Assembly: GCF_019655055.1 (NCBI RefSeq)
Contig: NZ_BPFA01000016.1
Location: 1 to 64,000 of the forward strand
Direction: 5' to 3'
Source of the DNA: Shewanella sp. MBTL60-112-B2
Lineage (GTDB): Bacteria > Pseudomonadota > Gammaproteobacteria > Enterobacterales > Shewanellaceae
DNA: 64,000 bases
The translations under genes were made by a program, and so were the position numbers. Positions 19,861 to 29,106 of this stretch are shown one piece after another. Every line of letters starts with the position of its first letter. Position 1 is the first letter of the stretch. Below the pieces are notes generated by a model. The model was not told the DNA's origin, did not search any database, and saw only the letters and a list, made by a program, of their open reading frames with translations.

Positions 19861-19886
19861 TTATTCGTGAGTCAGCTCTCGAATAA
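19861..19886. promoter_or_regulatory. 26-bp palindromic operator, copy B
   Basis: TTATTCGTGA, six-base spacer, TCTCGAATAA; extends as TTTATTCGTGAG / CTCTCGAATAAA (11 of 12 positions pair). Left arm identical to copy A at 15286. It lies between the divergent flavoprotein and tetR genes. Confidence 0.8.
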
Positions 19887-20109
19887 ATTTTCTCTGTCAA
19901 TATGGAGCGCGATGAGCAGATATTGAATGTGAATGGAATCAAGCTTGAGTTAAAAAATATTACCGCAATGTTTCTATGACGTAATTCACAAAGCCCACCA
20001 ATAAAGTGGTATTAGCGTGAAGTGAATCCCGATTAGTAAAGAGATATCTATAATCCGAAATTGTTACAAGTGCATAATTAGCCGAATTCGATATACAGGT
20101 TTTTTATAG

Positions 20110-20901
20110 ATGAAATGTCCCACTGAAGCATTGCCTATGATGCGCTGCAACCAGATACTCGATGCTGCTGAGCAGCTGATTGAATCGCAAGGTATTGTGT
20201 CGTTTAAGTTCTCGCAGCTTGCGAAAGAAGTGGGCTGTTCTACCGGTACCTTGTACAAGTTTTTTGAGCGTAAAGAAGATGTACTCGTCTGCCTATTTTT
20301 GCGCAGTGCCACCTCAAATCACCTACCAATTTTTATTAACAAATATCCCGATTTAACCGCGCAAGAAAAAGTGCTGTTACCTATTTTGTTTACATTTGAA
20401 ACCATCAAACGTAGCAAGAGTTTCTTCACTCTGCGCTCAGTTTCGGTCAATACTATGGTGTGGCAGCTTGCCAGCGATGAGAAAGTTGACCGTTTTAAGA
20501 AGCGTATTAATGCATTTTGGGGCTGGTTTACCGACTCGCTTAATGAAGCGGTAGCTAAAGGCGAGCTTGATGCCACGCCACTGCAAGTAAAAGAGTTAGT
20601 GCAGGGCATAACCTTCTTCTTAACTGGTTCGTTAACTCAATTTGAAAGTCAGTTGATTGCACCTGAGTACTTATCTAATCGGCGTGAGACTTGTTACCGA
20701 CATTTAGCGCGCTTAATGGGGCAGTATAAGTGGAGTAAACCGCTCAATCCTGAATTATTTGATTGCCTTGAAAATCGAAGCTCAGCTTTCTTTGATAAGC
20801 ACTATCGTGATCACATGAGCTGCAGCGCTTGTAGTGCATTAGCGTGTTCCTCAGCCGGTACTAGCGGTGCTTGCGCACGTAATAAAGGCTACGCAGCCTA
20901 G
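20110..20901 (+). CDS. TetR-family regulator with Cys-rich tail (module 1)
   Basis: 263 residues. N-terminal helix-turn-helix (KFSQLAKEVGCSTGTLYKFFERKEDVLVCLFLRS, residues about 33-66) is TetR type; the remainder is a helical ligand domain. Unusual are four cysteines in the DNA-binding region (C3, C13, C43, C61) and a C-terminal cluster C238, C241, C246, C255, both largely shared with the paralogue at 24425. Such cysteines could sense an electrophilic acid or bind a metal or cluster (inference). It is divergent from the flavoprotein operon; the palindrome at 19861 lies between. No ribosome site is obvious before the ATG. Confidence 0.9.
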   Translation: MKCPTEALPMMRCNQILDAAEQLIESQGIVSFKFSQLAKEVGCSTGTLYKFFERKEDVLVCLFLRSATSNHLPIFINKYPDLTAQEKVLLPILFTFETIKRSKSFFTLRSVSVNTMVWQLASDEKVDRFKKRINAFWGWFTDSLNEAVAKGELDATPLQVKELVQGITFFLTGSLTQFESQLIAPEYLSNRRETCYRHLARLMGQYKWSKPLNPELFDCLENRSSAFFDKHYRDHMSCSACSALACSSAGTSGACARNKGYAA

Positions 20902-21020
20902 ATTTATCTGTTGGCAATTCATTATCGTAGCGCTCTTCTTGATGGGGTGGCTGTCCAAATACAAGGGGAAACAAGATGACTAATGTTCATTTTGTTTCCT
21001 TTCCCGTAACTGTTCCCTGC

Positions 21021-21479
21021 TTAATGGTTATGTGCGGCAGCACTCGAACTCACTTGTACCGGGTATGCAATGGCCTCGATACCTTTTAGGTGATAGCCTG
21101 TTTTGGCAAATCCCGCTTGCGCACTCTTGATGCTTATAGTGCCAGCGATATACATAGGTTGCTCTAAATCTGGAATGGCAATAGGCACATCAAAAGCGAC
21201 ATGAATTAATTGGTTTGGTGCCGATGGTGGTTTATGAAAACAAGCACCTTGCTGAGGTGTGAGTAAAAAGTTCTTGGTATAACCGCTGTTTTGCCCATCC
21301 AATGGCACTATAAATCCTGGAATAATGACTTTTTTACCGTCGAGCTCAAGATTAACATTGGTTTCTGCCGGCAAATCTTTTGGGCCGGGGGCTAAGTTAT
21401 TCCATAAGATGGAGATAGCCTCTTCGGCCAAAAGGTTTGGGCTAAAAAGTAAGCTCAGTACGAGAATTAGTTTTTTCAT
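21021..21479 (-). CDS. DUF3299-family exported protein (module 2)
   Basis: 152 residues with Sec signal MKKLILVLSLLFSPNLLAEEA. The segment VIIPGFIVPLDGQNSGYTKNFLLTPQQGACFHKPPSAPNQLIHV matches DUF3299, a family with a conserved ACxHxPPP motif that suggests metal or lipid binding; function is unknown. It is last in the module 2 operon, 57 bases after the cupin gene. The C-terminal HNH could bind a metal. Role with the cupin and the flavocytochrome is not established. Confidence 0.8.
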   Translation of the reverse strand: MKKLILVLSLLFSPNLLAEEAISILWNNLAPGPKDLPAETNVNLELDGKKVIIPGFIVPLDGQNSGYTKNFLLTPQQGACFHKPPSAPNQLIHVAFDVPIAIPDLEQPMYIAGTISIKSAQAGFAKTGYHLKGIEAIAYPVQVSSSAAAHNH

Positions 21480-21536
21480 ATTTAATAAATGAGGCCAAGA
21501 TGACTTAGCCTCACTCTCTTCAAAGGTTAAGTGGGA

Positions 21537-22286
21537 TTACTTAGTTTTTTGAATAACGTCCCATCCGTAGCCACCATTACCCGAGCGCACTAGCTTAGAG
21601 TTAGTGTATGGCACGAAATCGAACATAAGCTGTTCACCTGGACCTACATCTTGTGGCCATTGGTATTTAAATGTTGAGAACTTGCCGTCTAATGGGAACC
21701 AGTACATATAGATCAAGTCTTGGTCGTCATAAGTGTTCGGTGTGTAGTGAATCGCTTTACTTGGGATCTCGATGTAATCACCAGGGCCAAATGGTTGCAT
21801 ACGTTCTTGTGCCCAAGTTAGGCCTTCACCGCTTAATCCGTAATAACATTCCATTTCACGGTGGTAGTGTGGCGCAGCAGTGCCTGGAGCAACACGTACT
21901 AGACCAATAACTGTTGGCTCGTCGTTAAGCTCTTTCCAACACATACCCACTTCAGAGTCTGACGCGCCGCCTTTAGGGCAAGGAATAAGGTTACTTGGAT
22001 CATCAACGCGCCAAGTTAACCAGCCCGAGTCATTAGCACCTTTACCGCCATGATCGTTTGACTTGATGCTATAGATATCTTTTTCACCGCTTTGCAGCTC
22101 CTTAAGATAAGCCATCGCTTGCTCTTGCTTACAAACCATAGGCATCACTTTGGTTGGCGCATTAATTGTCGATAGCGTTGGCTTTTCATTGTGCCATGGC
22201 TTGTCAGCTGGTTTTTCTGCTGCTTGGGCAACACCCATGCCTGCGACTAGCATTGTTGAAACACATAGTAATTTTTTCATCATCAT
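21537..22286 (-). CDS. Periplasmic cupin, DMSP-lyase-like candidate (module 2)
   Basis: 249 residues, Sec signal ending AQA (about residue 22). Cupin motif 1 HYHREMECYYGLSG (H140, H142, E146) and motif 2 GPGDYIEIPSKAIH (H180) are visible, in the same HxHxxxExY form as the module 1 paralogue. It follows the flavoprotein and cytochrome genes of module 2 with 68 bases spacing. A lyase producing an enoate that the flavocytochrome then reduces is the working hypothesis; isomerase or dioxygenase cupins are alternatives. Two possible Cys (C52, C103) might form a disulfide. Confidence 0.78.
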   Translation of the reverse strand: MMMKKLLCVSTMLVAGMGVAQAAEKPADKPWHNEKPTLSTINAPTKVMPMVCKQEQAMAYLKELQSGEKDIYSIKSNDHGGKGANDSGWLTWRVDDPSNLIPCPKGGASDSEVGMCWKELNDEPTVIGLVRVAPGTAAPHYHREMECYYGLSGEGLTWAQERMQPFGPGDYIEIPSKAIHYTPNTYDDQDLIYMYWFPLDGKFSTFKYQWPQDVGPGEQLMFDFVPYTNSKLVRSGNGGYGWDVIQKTK

Positions 22287-22354
22287 TTCTCTTTAATTTA
22301 TATTTTAATTGTTTATTTTTTTGTTTAAGCATCCTTGCTCTGCATATGGTTTAG

Positions 22355-22705
22355 TTATTTAAATTTTGGATAGTCGAAATTATGACAATCCATACAGATA
22401 GCTTGCTTCTTGGTGTGCTCGCCGTGACACTCCATGCATGGCGCCTCTAAGCCGTAGTGCATGCTGTCATGCGGATTCTGCTTGGCTTCATGGCCTTCAC
22501 GTTTGGTTTGCTCAGCAAGTTCGCCCATGTCATGGCACTGCAAGCAAGATTCGTCAGATGGGAATGCTTTTAATCCCTGGTCATGGCAAGTTTTACAACC
22601 CTCTTCATATAAGGCTTCGTGGTAGTCACGCTTATCTCTTGCTTGTGCCGAAAGGGCGATAACGCTGCTAAACACCAGCACAAGTAAAGTCGTCATTGGT
22701 TTCAT
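22355..22705 (-). CDS. Periplasmic tetrahaem cytochrome c (module 2)
   Basis: 116 residues, Sec signal ending AQA (MKPMTTLLVLVFSSVIALSAQA). Four haem sites: CKTCH, CLQCH, CMECH, CMDCH, with additional His for axial ligation (HEALYE, HEAKQNPHDSMHY, HGEH). Same size and spacing as the other two small cytochromes in this window. Eleven bases after the flavoprotein stop, so co-transcribed; predicted electron donor to it. Confidence 0.92.
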   Translation of the reverse strand: MKPMTTLLVLVFSSVIALSAQARDKRDYHEALYEEGCKTCHDQGLKAFPSDESCLQCHDMGELAEQTKREGHEAKQNPHDSMHYGLEAPCMECHGEHTKKQAICMDCHNFDYPKFK

Positions 22706-22715
22706 GTTGGTATCC

Positions 22716-24218
22716 TTATACTTTCATCATTGAGCGTGCGGCTGTTACACCGAAGGCCATACAGTCTGGAGTAGAACAGCCACCTAAGCGACTGACTCCG
22801 TGTACACCACCTGACACTTCACCAGCGGCATATAAGTTAGGGATAGGCTTGCCGTTTTTAGCGGCAATCACTTCAGCTTTGGTATTGATTTGAATGCCGC
22901 CCTGGCAGTAATGCACTTTTGGCCACAAACGCTGCACGATAAATGGCGCAGTTAAGTAGATGCCTGCCCCCATATCCATGCGTTTACCAAACTGAGGATC
23001 ATCACCTGCTTTGACGTATTTGTTCCAATCGTCAATTTGTTGTTTAAGCGGCTTAAGTGGTAAGTCGAAGTGTTTAGCAATGGCTTCAACGCTATCGAAT
23101 TCCCAGGCAACGTTATATTTGAGTACGTTTTCTAAAGACGGATCTTTTTGCGCTTCATGTTTAGGCGCAATGAGTAGGGCTGGGTTTGGTTTGCCATCTT
23201 TATCGCGACGCTGGATCTCTAGATCTGCGCGGTGCTTACGGTCAGCGGTTTCATTCATGAAACGCATGCCTGTATTACGATCAATAGCGATTGAGTGGGG
23301 GAAGTTATACAGTGAGAAACCCGCGCCGTAGCCAAAACCACCTTCATCGGGTGAAGCCCATGGACCAGACTGAATAAAGCTTAGGTGAATAGGCATAGCG
23401 CCTTCGGCAAGCATGGCAATTAGACCATCACCTGTAGCACCACGGGCATTAGTATGACCAACTTCATCACCCAATGTTGGATCGAGTGCTTGACGGAAAG
23501 CAACGTTTGCAGCAAAGCCTCCAGTTGCGATCAACACACCTTTTTCGGCTTTGACATTAATGAGCTTGCCAGAGTCTTCGTGATCTGTGTGGTAACCCTT
23601 GCGTACTTTAATCCCTAATACGCTGCCATCTGCTGCTGTGATGAGTCCTTCAAATTTATGGCGAGTCTTGGTTTTTACTCCATAGCTACGCGCAGTTTTG
23701 AGCATAGGGCGAATAAAACCAGCACCGCTGCGCTCAACAACTTGGTGACTGCGAGTCGCACTGGTGCCGCCAGTATTGATAATGTGATCGCGATAGACGC
23801 AGCCACAGTCTTTGGTTAATTGGTAAATGTATGGGCCAAGTTCAGCACTATGGCGTAACAGCTCTTCACTGGCATAACCTCTACCCGATGCTAATTGGTC
23901 TTTCACCATTAAGTCGGCACTATCTTTAATACCGAGCTTTTTCTGTAGATCTGTATCGGCGAAGCAGGCTTGACCAGCGTTCAGGGTAGAGTTACCCCCA
24001 TAAACGCCGAGCTTTTCGAAAACGACAATATCTTTAGCGCCCAGTTTACCTGCTTCAACTGCAGCGGCTAGACCGGCAAAACCAGAACCAACAATAACCA
24101 CTTCATGGGTTTCATCCCATTTTATATTTGATGATTGAGCATTTACTGTAAGTGGGGCAAAAGCGCCAACTGCAGCAGCTCCTGCTCCAAATTTTAAAAA
24201 TGAACGTCTTGTTTGCAT
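22716..24218 (-). CDS. Tat-exported FAD reductase, split flavocytochrome c (module 2)
   Basis: 500 residues from the ATG at 24218, chosen because GGAG lies nine bases before it; five more codons upstream lack a site. Tat signal TRRSFLKF. FAD-binding GSGFAG at 44-49. Catalytic equivalents of FccA Arg402, His504 and Arg544 are R327 (NETADR), H436 (VHYCQGG) and R477 (HGVSRL). The fumarate His365 loop is changed to SGPWASPDEGG, as in module 3, and E378/R381 are absent. Substrate inferred to be a monocarboxylic enoate. It heads an operon of four genes divergent from a TetR gene. Confidence 0.9.
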   Translation of the reverse strand: MQTRRSFLKFGAGAAAVGAFAPLTVNAQSSNIKWDETHEVVIVGSGFAGLAAAVEAGKLGAKDIVVFEKLGVYGGNSTLNAGQACFADTDLQKKLGIKDSADLMVKDQLASGRGYASEELLRHSAELGPYIYQLTKDCGCVYRDHIINTGGTSATRSHQVVERSGAGFIRPMLKTARSYGVKTKTRHKFEGLITAADGSVLGIKVRKGYHTDHEDSGKLINVKAEKGVLIATGGFAANVAFRQALDPTLGDEVGHTNARGATGDGLIAMLAEGAMPIHLSFIQSGPWASPDEGGFGYGAGFSLYNFPHSIAIDRNTGMRFMNETADRKHRADLEIQRRDKDGKPNPALLIAPKHEAQKDPSLENVLKYNVAWEFDSVEAIAKHFDLPLKPLKQQIDDWNKYVKAGDDPQFGKRMDMGAGIYLTAPFIVQRLWPKVHYCQGGIQINTKAEVIAAKNGKPIPNLYAAGEVSGGVHGVSRLGGCSTPDCMAFGVTAARSMMKV

Positions 24219-24424
24219 ATTTTTAGTCTCCATTTAAATTGGAATAACAATATGCCTGCACAAGAAACCCAAATATGCGCGAACTCACACTTTATATTGG
24301 GGGAGAAAGTTTTTTGTGGCATCCATCAAGAAAATGTTTCTTTTAAGTATCTAAACCCCTGGTTATTTGTAATAACATCAATAATGTTTTTTCATTCTTT
24401 TTTATATTTTTCATATATTAAAAT

Positions 24425-25225
24425 ATGCATTGTCCACATAATAATTTAGATGCGATAAGGTGTAACCAGCTCTTGAATGTGGCTGAGGAACTAATTGATA
24501 ATCAAGGTGTTGTATCTTTTAGGTTTGCGCAGATCGCCAAAGGCGCAGGCTGCTCTACTAATACCTTATATAAATACTTTGAATCTAAAGAAGACGTACT
24601 TGTATGTTTGTTTTTAAGAAATACAACGTCTAGCCAAATTCCAGTTTTTATAAATGAAAACCCTAATTTAAATACTTATGAAAGATCTGTTCTTGCCGTT
24701 TTATTTACGTTTGAAGTTGTGAAGAGAAGTCCAATATTTAATGTTTTGCGAGTTGTAGCTATCAATAGTATGTTTTGGCAATTAGCCAGCTCTGAAAAGG
24801 TCGATATTCTAAAAAATCGGGTTAATTTATTTTGGAGTAATATAAAACGGCCTTTAGAAGAAGCGGTAAAACAAGGAAATCTTAAAGCAACCCAAGTTGA
24901 AATTGATGACTTAAGCCAAGCACTTTATTTCTTTTTGGCGGGAGCGACCTCTTCATATGAGAGTCGCTTGATGGATCAGCAATACTTTGTGAGTGGCGAC
25001 GATATTGCTTACCGGCATATCAGCCGTTTAATGAATCACTACCAATGGCGAGAGCCGATAACGCGTGAAATGATGCAGAATTTATCACTTCGTATTAGTG
25101 CATTTCTAGATAAAGGCCATGGCAGCATACGTAGTTGTGAAACATGCTTATGCATTGGTAAGCGCTCGGATTGTACTAGCAAGAGTTCTTCTAAAGCGGG
25201 ATTGAAATCGTTAGCTTTAAACTGA
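24425..25225 (+). CDS. TetR-family regulator with Cys-rich tail (module 2)
   Basis: 266 residues, clear paralogue of the regulator at 20110: conserved C3, C13, C43, C61, helix-turn-helix in RFAQIAKGAGCSTNTLYKYFESKED, and C-terminal cysteines C238, C241, C243, C250 (SCETCLC). The gene is AT-richer than its neighbours. It is divergent from the module 2 operon; a short palindrome AAGAAA-ATG-TTTCTT lies in the 206-bp gap but I see no copy of the module 1 26-bp operator. Likely represses or senses the module 2 substrate; not shown. Confidence 0.88.
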   Translation: MHCPHNNLDAIRCNQLLNVAEELIDNQGVVSFRFAQIAKGAGCSTNTLYKYFESKEDVLVCLFLRNTTSSQIPVFINENPNLNTYERSVLAVLFTFEVVKRSPIFNVLRVVAINSMFWQLASSEKVDILKNRVNLFWSNIKRPLEEAVKQGNLKATQVEIDDLSQALYFFLAGATSSYESRLMDQQYFVSGDDIAYRHISRLMNHYQWREPITREMMQNLSLRISAFLDKGHGSIRSCETCLCIGKRSDCTSKSSSKAGLKSLALN

Positions 25226-25308
25226 AGATCTTGAAGCTAGCCCCCGTTTTACTTGACTTTTTTATGACCACTGATAGGCTGCTCAGTCAGTAATCAAGGT
25301 GGTATACA

Positions 25309-26400
25309 ATGCAAATAACTTATAATTTAAAACCTGCGTTAGAGCGCCGAACCGAGCAGTTTAAGCCGACAACAAATGTGGGCTTCGGTAACCTCAGAAC
25401 TGACCACATGTTTTTAATGGATTATCGCGACGGCGAGTGGTGTGATCCAAGAGTCGTTCCTTATGGCCCATTTCAAGTCGCACCGGGCGCCATCGCGTTG
25501 CATTATGGTCAGTCTGTTTTTGAAGGCGCCAAAGCCTTCCAACATGACGACGGCGAAATCTATACTTTCCGCATAGACAAAAATGCCGAGCGACTCAACC
25601 GTTCTGCAGACATTCTGTGTATTCCTGCGTTATCAGAGCAGATGCAGGTTGATGCCATCAATGCCTTGATTGATGTCGATCGTTTATGGTTCCCGATGCA
25701 AGAAGGGGCCTGTCTGTATATTCGTCCATTTATCTTTGCCACAGAAGATCGTCTATCGGTTAGCCCGAGCGAGCAATACACCTTCTGCGTAATGTTAAGC
25801 CCGAGCGGCCCCTACTATAGCGATGGTTTCGATAAGGCGATTCGTTTATTGATTAGTGAGCGTTTCCACCGTGCAGTATCGGGTGGCACTGGCGCCTCAA
25901 AGGCTGCGGGTAACTACGCCGCATCGCTAAAAGCGGGCAAGGCGGCGGCAGAATATGGCGCCGCGCAGGTATTGTACCTAGATGCTAATAATAAGCAGAT
26001 TGAAGAAGTGGGCGCGATGAACCACTTCCACGTGCTAAAAGACGGCAGCATTATTATCCCTAAATTTACCGACACCATCTTAAAGTCGATTACCTCACAG
26101 TCAATCCTCGATTTGGGCGAGTTACTGGGCTGCGAAGTACGCCAAGAAACAGTGATGCTTGATCAGTTTATTAGTGATATTGAGTCGGGTGAGATTATTG
26201 AGGCAGGTGGCTTTGGTACCGCAGCGGTAGTATCGCCAGTGGGTTCTTATATCTTCGAAGATAATCGTGTAGTGACGGTTGGCGATGGTGGTGTAGGTGA
26301 GCACACTAAGCGCATCTATAAGGTATTGACTGATATCCAGAAGGGGCTTATTCAAGGGCCTGCTGGCTGGGTACAACACGTGAAGCGAGTGCAGGCTTAA
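25309..26400 (+). CDS. Branched-chain amino acid aminotransferase (BCAT2 type)
   Basis: PLP fold-type IV transaminase of 363 residues for leucine/isoleucine/valine. Visible: SVFEGAKAFQHDDG, RLNRSADILCIPAL, the region of the PLP lysine GGTGASKAAGNYAASLKAGK and IEEVGAMNHFHVL. This is the long BCAT2-like type, different from the 307-residue IlvE at 59670 in the same window. Gene ends with a terminator at 26435. Its last 219 bases are repeated at 29107, see the pseudogene entry. Confidence 0.93.
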   Translation: MQITYNLKPALERRTEQFKPTTNVGFGNLRTDHMFLMDYRDGEWCDPRVVPYGPFQVAPGAIALHYGQSVFEGAKAFQHDDGEIYTFRIDKNAERLNRSADILCIPALSEQMQVDAINALIDVDRLWFPMQEGACLYIRPFIFATEDRLSVSPSEQYTFCVMLSPSGPYYSDGFDKAIRLLISERFHRAVSGGTGASKAAGNYAASLKAGKAAAEYGAAQVLYLDANNKQIEEVGAMNHFHVLKDGSIIIPKFTDTILKSITSQSILDLGELLGCEVRQETVMLDQFISDIESGEIIEAGGFGTAAVVSPVGSYIFEDNRVVTVGDGGVGEHTKRIYKVLTDIQKGLIQGPAGWVQHVKRVQA

Positions 26401-26459
26401 CCTTCTTCTCTGATTTAGTTAACCAAACTCACTTAAAGGCTCCTTGTGGAGCCTTTTTT
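26182..26459 (+). repeat. Direct repeat of BCAT 3' end, copy 1
   Basis: The 3' end of the aminotransferase gene plus its terminator; partner copy at 29107-29371. The coding parts (219 bases) are the same length without indels, and start at 26182 and 29107. The downstream spacer to the terminator differs but the terminator stem is alike. Confidence 0.9.
26435..26459 (+). terminator. BCAT terminator
   Basis: Stem AAAGGCTCC / GGAGCCTTT with TTGT loop and T-run. Confidence 0.9.
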
Positions 26460-26567
26460 GTTTTGTGCTAATCCACAGGCTTCAACCGATGATCTCTTTG
26501 AGTTTATCTACTCATGGTGATGGCAATCAGTTGAGGCTAGTTGGTGATAGCCATATCCCAGAGCCCA

Positions 26568-29015
26568 TTAGAGACTACCCACCATAGTTGGCGTATCAGC
26601 GAATATTAAACGAGAACAACTTTCGACACTTAATGGGCGGCTTAATAGGTACCCTTGAACTTGATCGCAATGATGTTGTTTCAAGAATGCCATTTGCTGC
26701 TCATTTTCAACTCCTTCTGCAATAACATTCAGGTTCAAAATCTTAGCTAATCCGATAATCGCAATAATGATCTTGTTTTCATTACTGTTGTCATCGATAT
26801 CGCTCACAAACTCTCGATCAATTTTTAGGGTATCAAAAGGAAAGCGATTTAAGTAACTAAGGCTGGAGTACCCGGTGCCAAAGTCATCAATAGCAAGGAT
26901 AACGCCGAGCTTTTTCATTTGATTAAGTGCTCTAGTTGAGTCAGTTGGATGATTCATTATCGCTGACTCGGTAATTTCGAGCTCCAGCGATCTTGAAGGT
27001 AGGTTTGAAATACCCAAGGCGATTTCAATAACAGAGCAAATATCATTGTTGAGCTGTTTAGCTGACAGATTGACGGCCATGGTGAGGTGAGTGAGCCCTT
27101 GCTGATGCCATTGGGCAAGTTGTAAGCATGCCTGTTCTAGTACCCATTGCCCAATAGGCACTATGCTGCCACTGTCTTCTGCGATTGGAATAAATTCGTC
27201 TGGAGATATCTCTCCTAACTCTTGAGAGCGCCAACGAAGTAGAGCTTCAAAGCCAATGATCTTTCTAGATGTAAGGCTAAATTTAGGCTGATAAACAATG
27301 CTCATTTCATTATTTTTGATAGCTTGTTTTAAATTGGCCTCTATTTGTAACTGTCGGCTACGGGTCTCATTCAATGATTGGCTATAAAACTGAAAGTTAT
27401 CCCTTCCCATTGATTTGGCGTAATACATTGCAGTATCTGCATACTTGAGCAGGTCATCACTGTTATGAGCGTCTTCAGGGTAAAGGCTTACACCGATAGA
27501 AGGTGATACATTAAATAGCTTTCGGTCCAGTACAAATGGTGCTTTAAAAGCATTAATAATGTTATTCGCAACAACCTCTGATGATGTGCGCTTTTGACCA
27601 CAATTTTCGAGGATAATGGTGAACTCATCTCCCCCCAGTCTCGCTACCGTATCATCACTGCGGACAGCTTTTAATAGCCTGCTTGAAACTTGTTTAAGCA
27701 GCTGATCACCAATATGATGCCCCATTGAGTCATTAATAAACTTAAAATGGTCGAGATCAATGAATAGTATCGCCATCGACTGATGCGCAATATCAGCTCT
27801 GCGAATCGCTTCAGCTAAATTATCGTGAAAGAGTGAGCGGTTAGGTAGACCTGTTAAAGGGTCAAAATTAGCAAGTAGCCTAAGTTTCTCCTCTGATTGT
27901 TTTCGGGAAGTAATATCGCTAAAAACGCCAACAAAGTGGCCATGTTCTTGTTGTTGGTCAAAGACTTTATTAACCTCTAACCAAGCAAGAATACACTGTT
28001 TGCTGCGGCTATTTAGGCTCACTTCTCCAACCCAGTGATCATGTTGAACGAGTTGTTGCTCCACCTTTTGTTGGGCGTTCTCGCAATTGGTACCGATAAT
28101 GAGATGGAGGAAGTGCTTGCCTATCATCTCTTCTTTGCTAAAGCCTGTTATGCGGGTAAATGCAGGATTCACAGAGGTTATAATATAGTCAGTATTCGCT
28201 ACGATAACCGCCTCGTTAATGCTGTTAAGCACTTGAGATGATAATTTGAGATCATTCTCAACGATTTTTCGAGAAGTAATATCTTGGTGAGTGCCTGACA
28301 TGCGAATGGGTTGATCTTTGGTATCAAACTCGACAACCTTGCCTCGGTCAAGTAACCACATCCATGTATTGTCTTTCTGTTTTATACGGTATTCAGCTTC
28401 GAAGTAGCGACTTTCACCAGATAGATGTGCCTCGAGTTGCTTCTGCACACGAGGCTTATCTTCAGGGTGCATGATGCAGAGCAAAGTCTTGTTATTCTCA
28501 CTAAACAGCTTAGGGTTGATGATATTGGTTCTAAAGACACTATTTTCTATAATATTCCAATCCCACATGCCATCACCTGACGCCCATAAGGCGAGCTTTA
28601 GGCGTTCTTCTGAAAGGCGAATGCTAGATTGAATCGACTTCTCCTTTTTGTGCCTATTCTTAAGTTTAACCATTAGCCTGATAAGGAATATGGCTAAGAT
28701 TATGCGAAAAGCCCACAAATAAGGATTAATGTCTCTAGTAATGTAGCTTTTTAGTTGTAGTGGAAACCCTTCATTATTGGTTATGGCGTAGAAGAGTGGA
28801 GCATAAACTAACTGATTATGACTAATATATTTAGACAGTTCAGAGTCAGGTAATTGACTTACCGATACCGGGCAATATGGCAGTACTTGCTCTACTCCTA
28901 ACTCAACTTGGTTAATCAATATTGAATGAGGCTTTTGCTCTGCAATAACTGAACCTGAGAACAATATGCAGCATAACATGATGCAAAATAACGTTAATGA
29001 TAACACTTGAGGCAT
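26568..29015 (-). CDS. PAS-GGDEF-EAL c-di-GMP signalling protein
   Basis: 815 residues. Signal-like N-terminus then a short periplasmic part and a membrane segment at about 105-125 (AFRIILAIFLIRLMVKL), two PAS domains (about 150-270 GDGMWDWNII; about 285-395 LNSINEAVIVANTDY), GGDEF domain with intact active site ARLGGDEFTII, and EAL domain with GFEALLRW, DDFGTGYSS and IAEGVEN. Both catalytic motifs look complete, so both diguanylate cyclase and phosphodiesterase activity are possible. The gene is bracketed by two copies of the 3' end of the BCAT gene. The periplasmic sensor is short, perhaps truncated at the N-terminus. Confidence 0.92.
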   Translation of the reverse strand: MPQVLSLTLFCIMLCCILFSGSVIAEQKPHSILINQVELGVEQVLPYCPVSVSQLPDSELSKYISHNQLVYAPLFYAITNNEGFPLQLKSYITRDINPYLWAFRIILAIFLIRLMVKLKNRHKKEKSIQSSIRLSEERLKLALWASGDGMWDWNIIENSVFRTNIINPKLFSENNKTLLCIMHPEDKPRVQKQLEAHLSGESRYFEAEYRIKQKDNTWMWLLDRGKVVEFDTKDQPIRMSGTHQDITSRKIVENDLKLSSQVLNSINEAVIVANTDYIITSVNPAFTRITGFSKEEMIGKHFLHLIIGTNCENAQQKVEQQLVQHDHWVGEVSLNSRSKQCILAWLEVNKVFDQQQEHGHFVGVFSDITSRKQSEEKLRLLANFDPLTGLPNRSLFHDNLAEAIRRADIAHQSMAILFIDLDHFKFINDSMGHHIGDQLLKQVSSRLLKAVRSDDTVARLGGDEFTIILENCGQKRTSSEVVANNIINAFKAPFVLDRKLFNVSPSIGVSLYPEDAHNSDDLLKYADTAMYYAKSMGRDNFQFYSQSLNETRSRQLQIEANLKQAIKNNEMSIVYQPKFSLTSRKIIGFEALLRWRSQELGEISPDEFIPIAEDSGSIVPIGQWVLEQACLQLAQWHQQGLTHLTMAVNLSAKQLNNDICSVIEIALGISNLPSRSLELEITESAIMNHPTDSTRALNQMKKLGVILAIDDFGTGYSSLSYLNRFPFDTLKIDREFVSDIDDNSNENKIIIAIIGLAKILNLNVIAEGVENEQQMAFLKQHHCDQVQGYLLSRPLSVESCSRLIFADTPTMVGSL

Positions 29016-29106
29016 GAACGTAATGCTATGGTTGTGATGGTAATTTAAACAGTTTATACATTAACTTTAACGTATAAACAAGTGTATATGCACATGTTTA
29101 TGTGTT

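Noticed and set aside
26122..26379. Minus-strand ORF also seen at 29098-29304
   Set aside because: Similarity only reflects the duplicated BCAT 3' end on the other strand.
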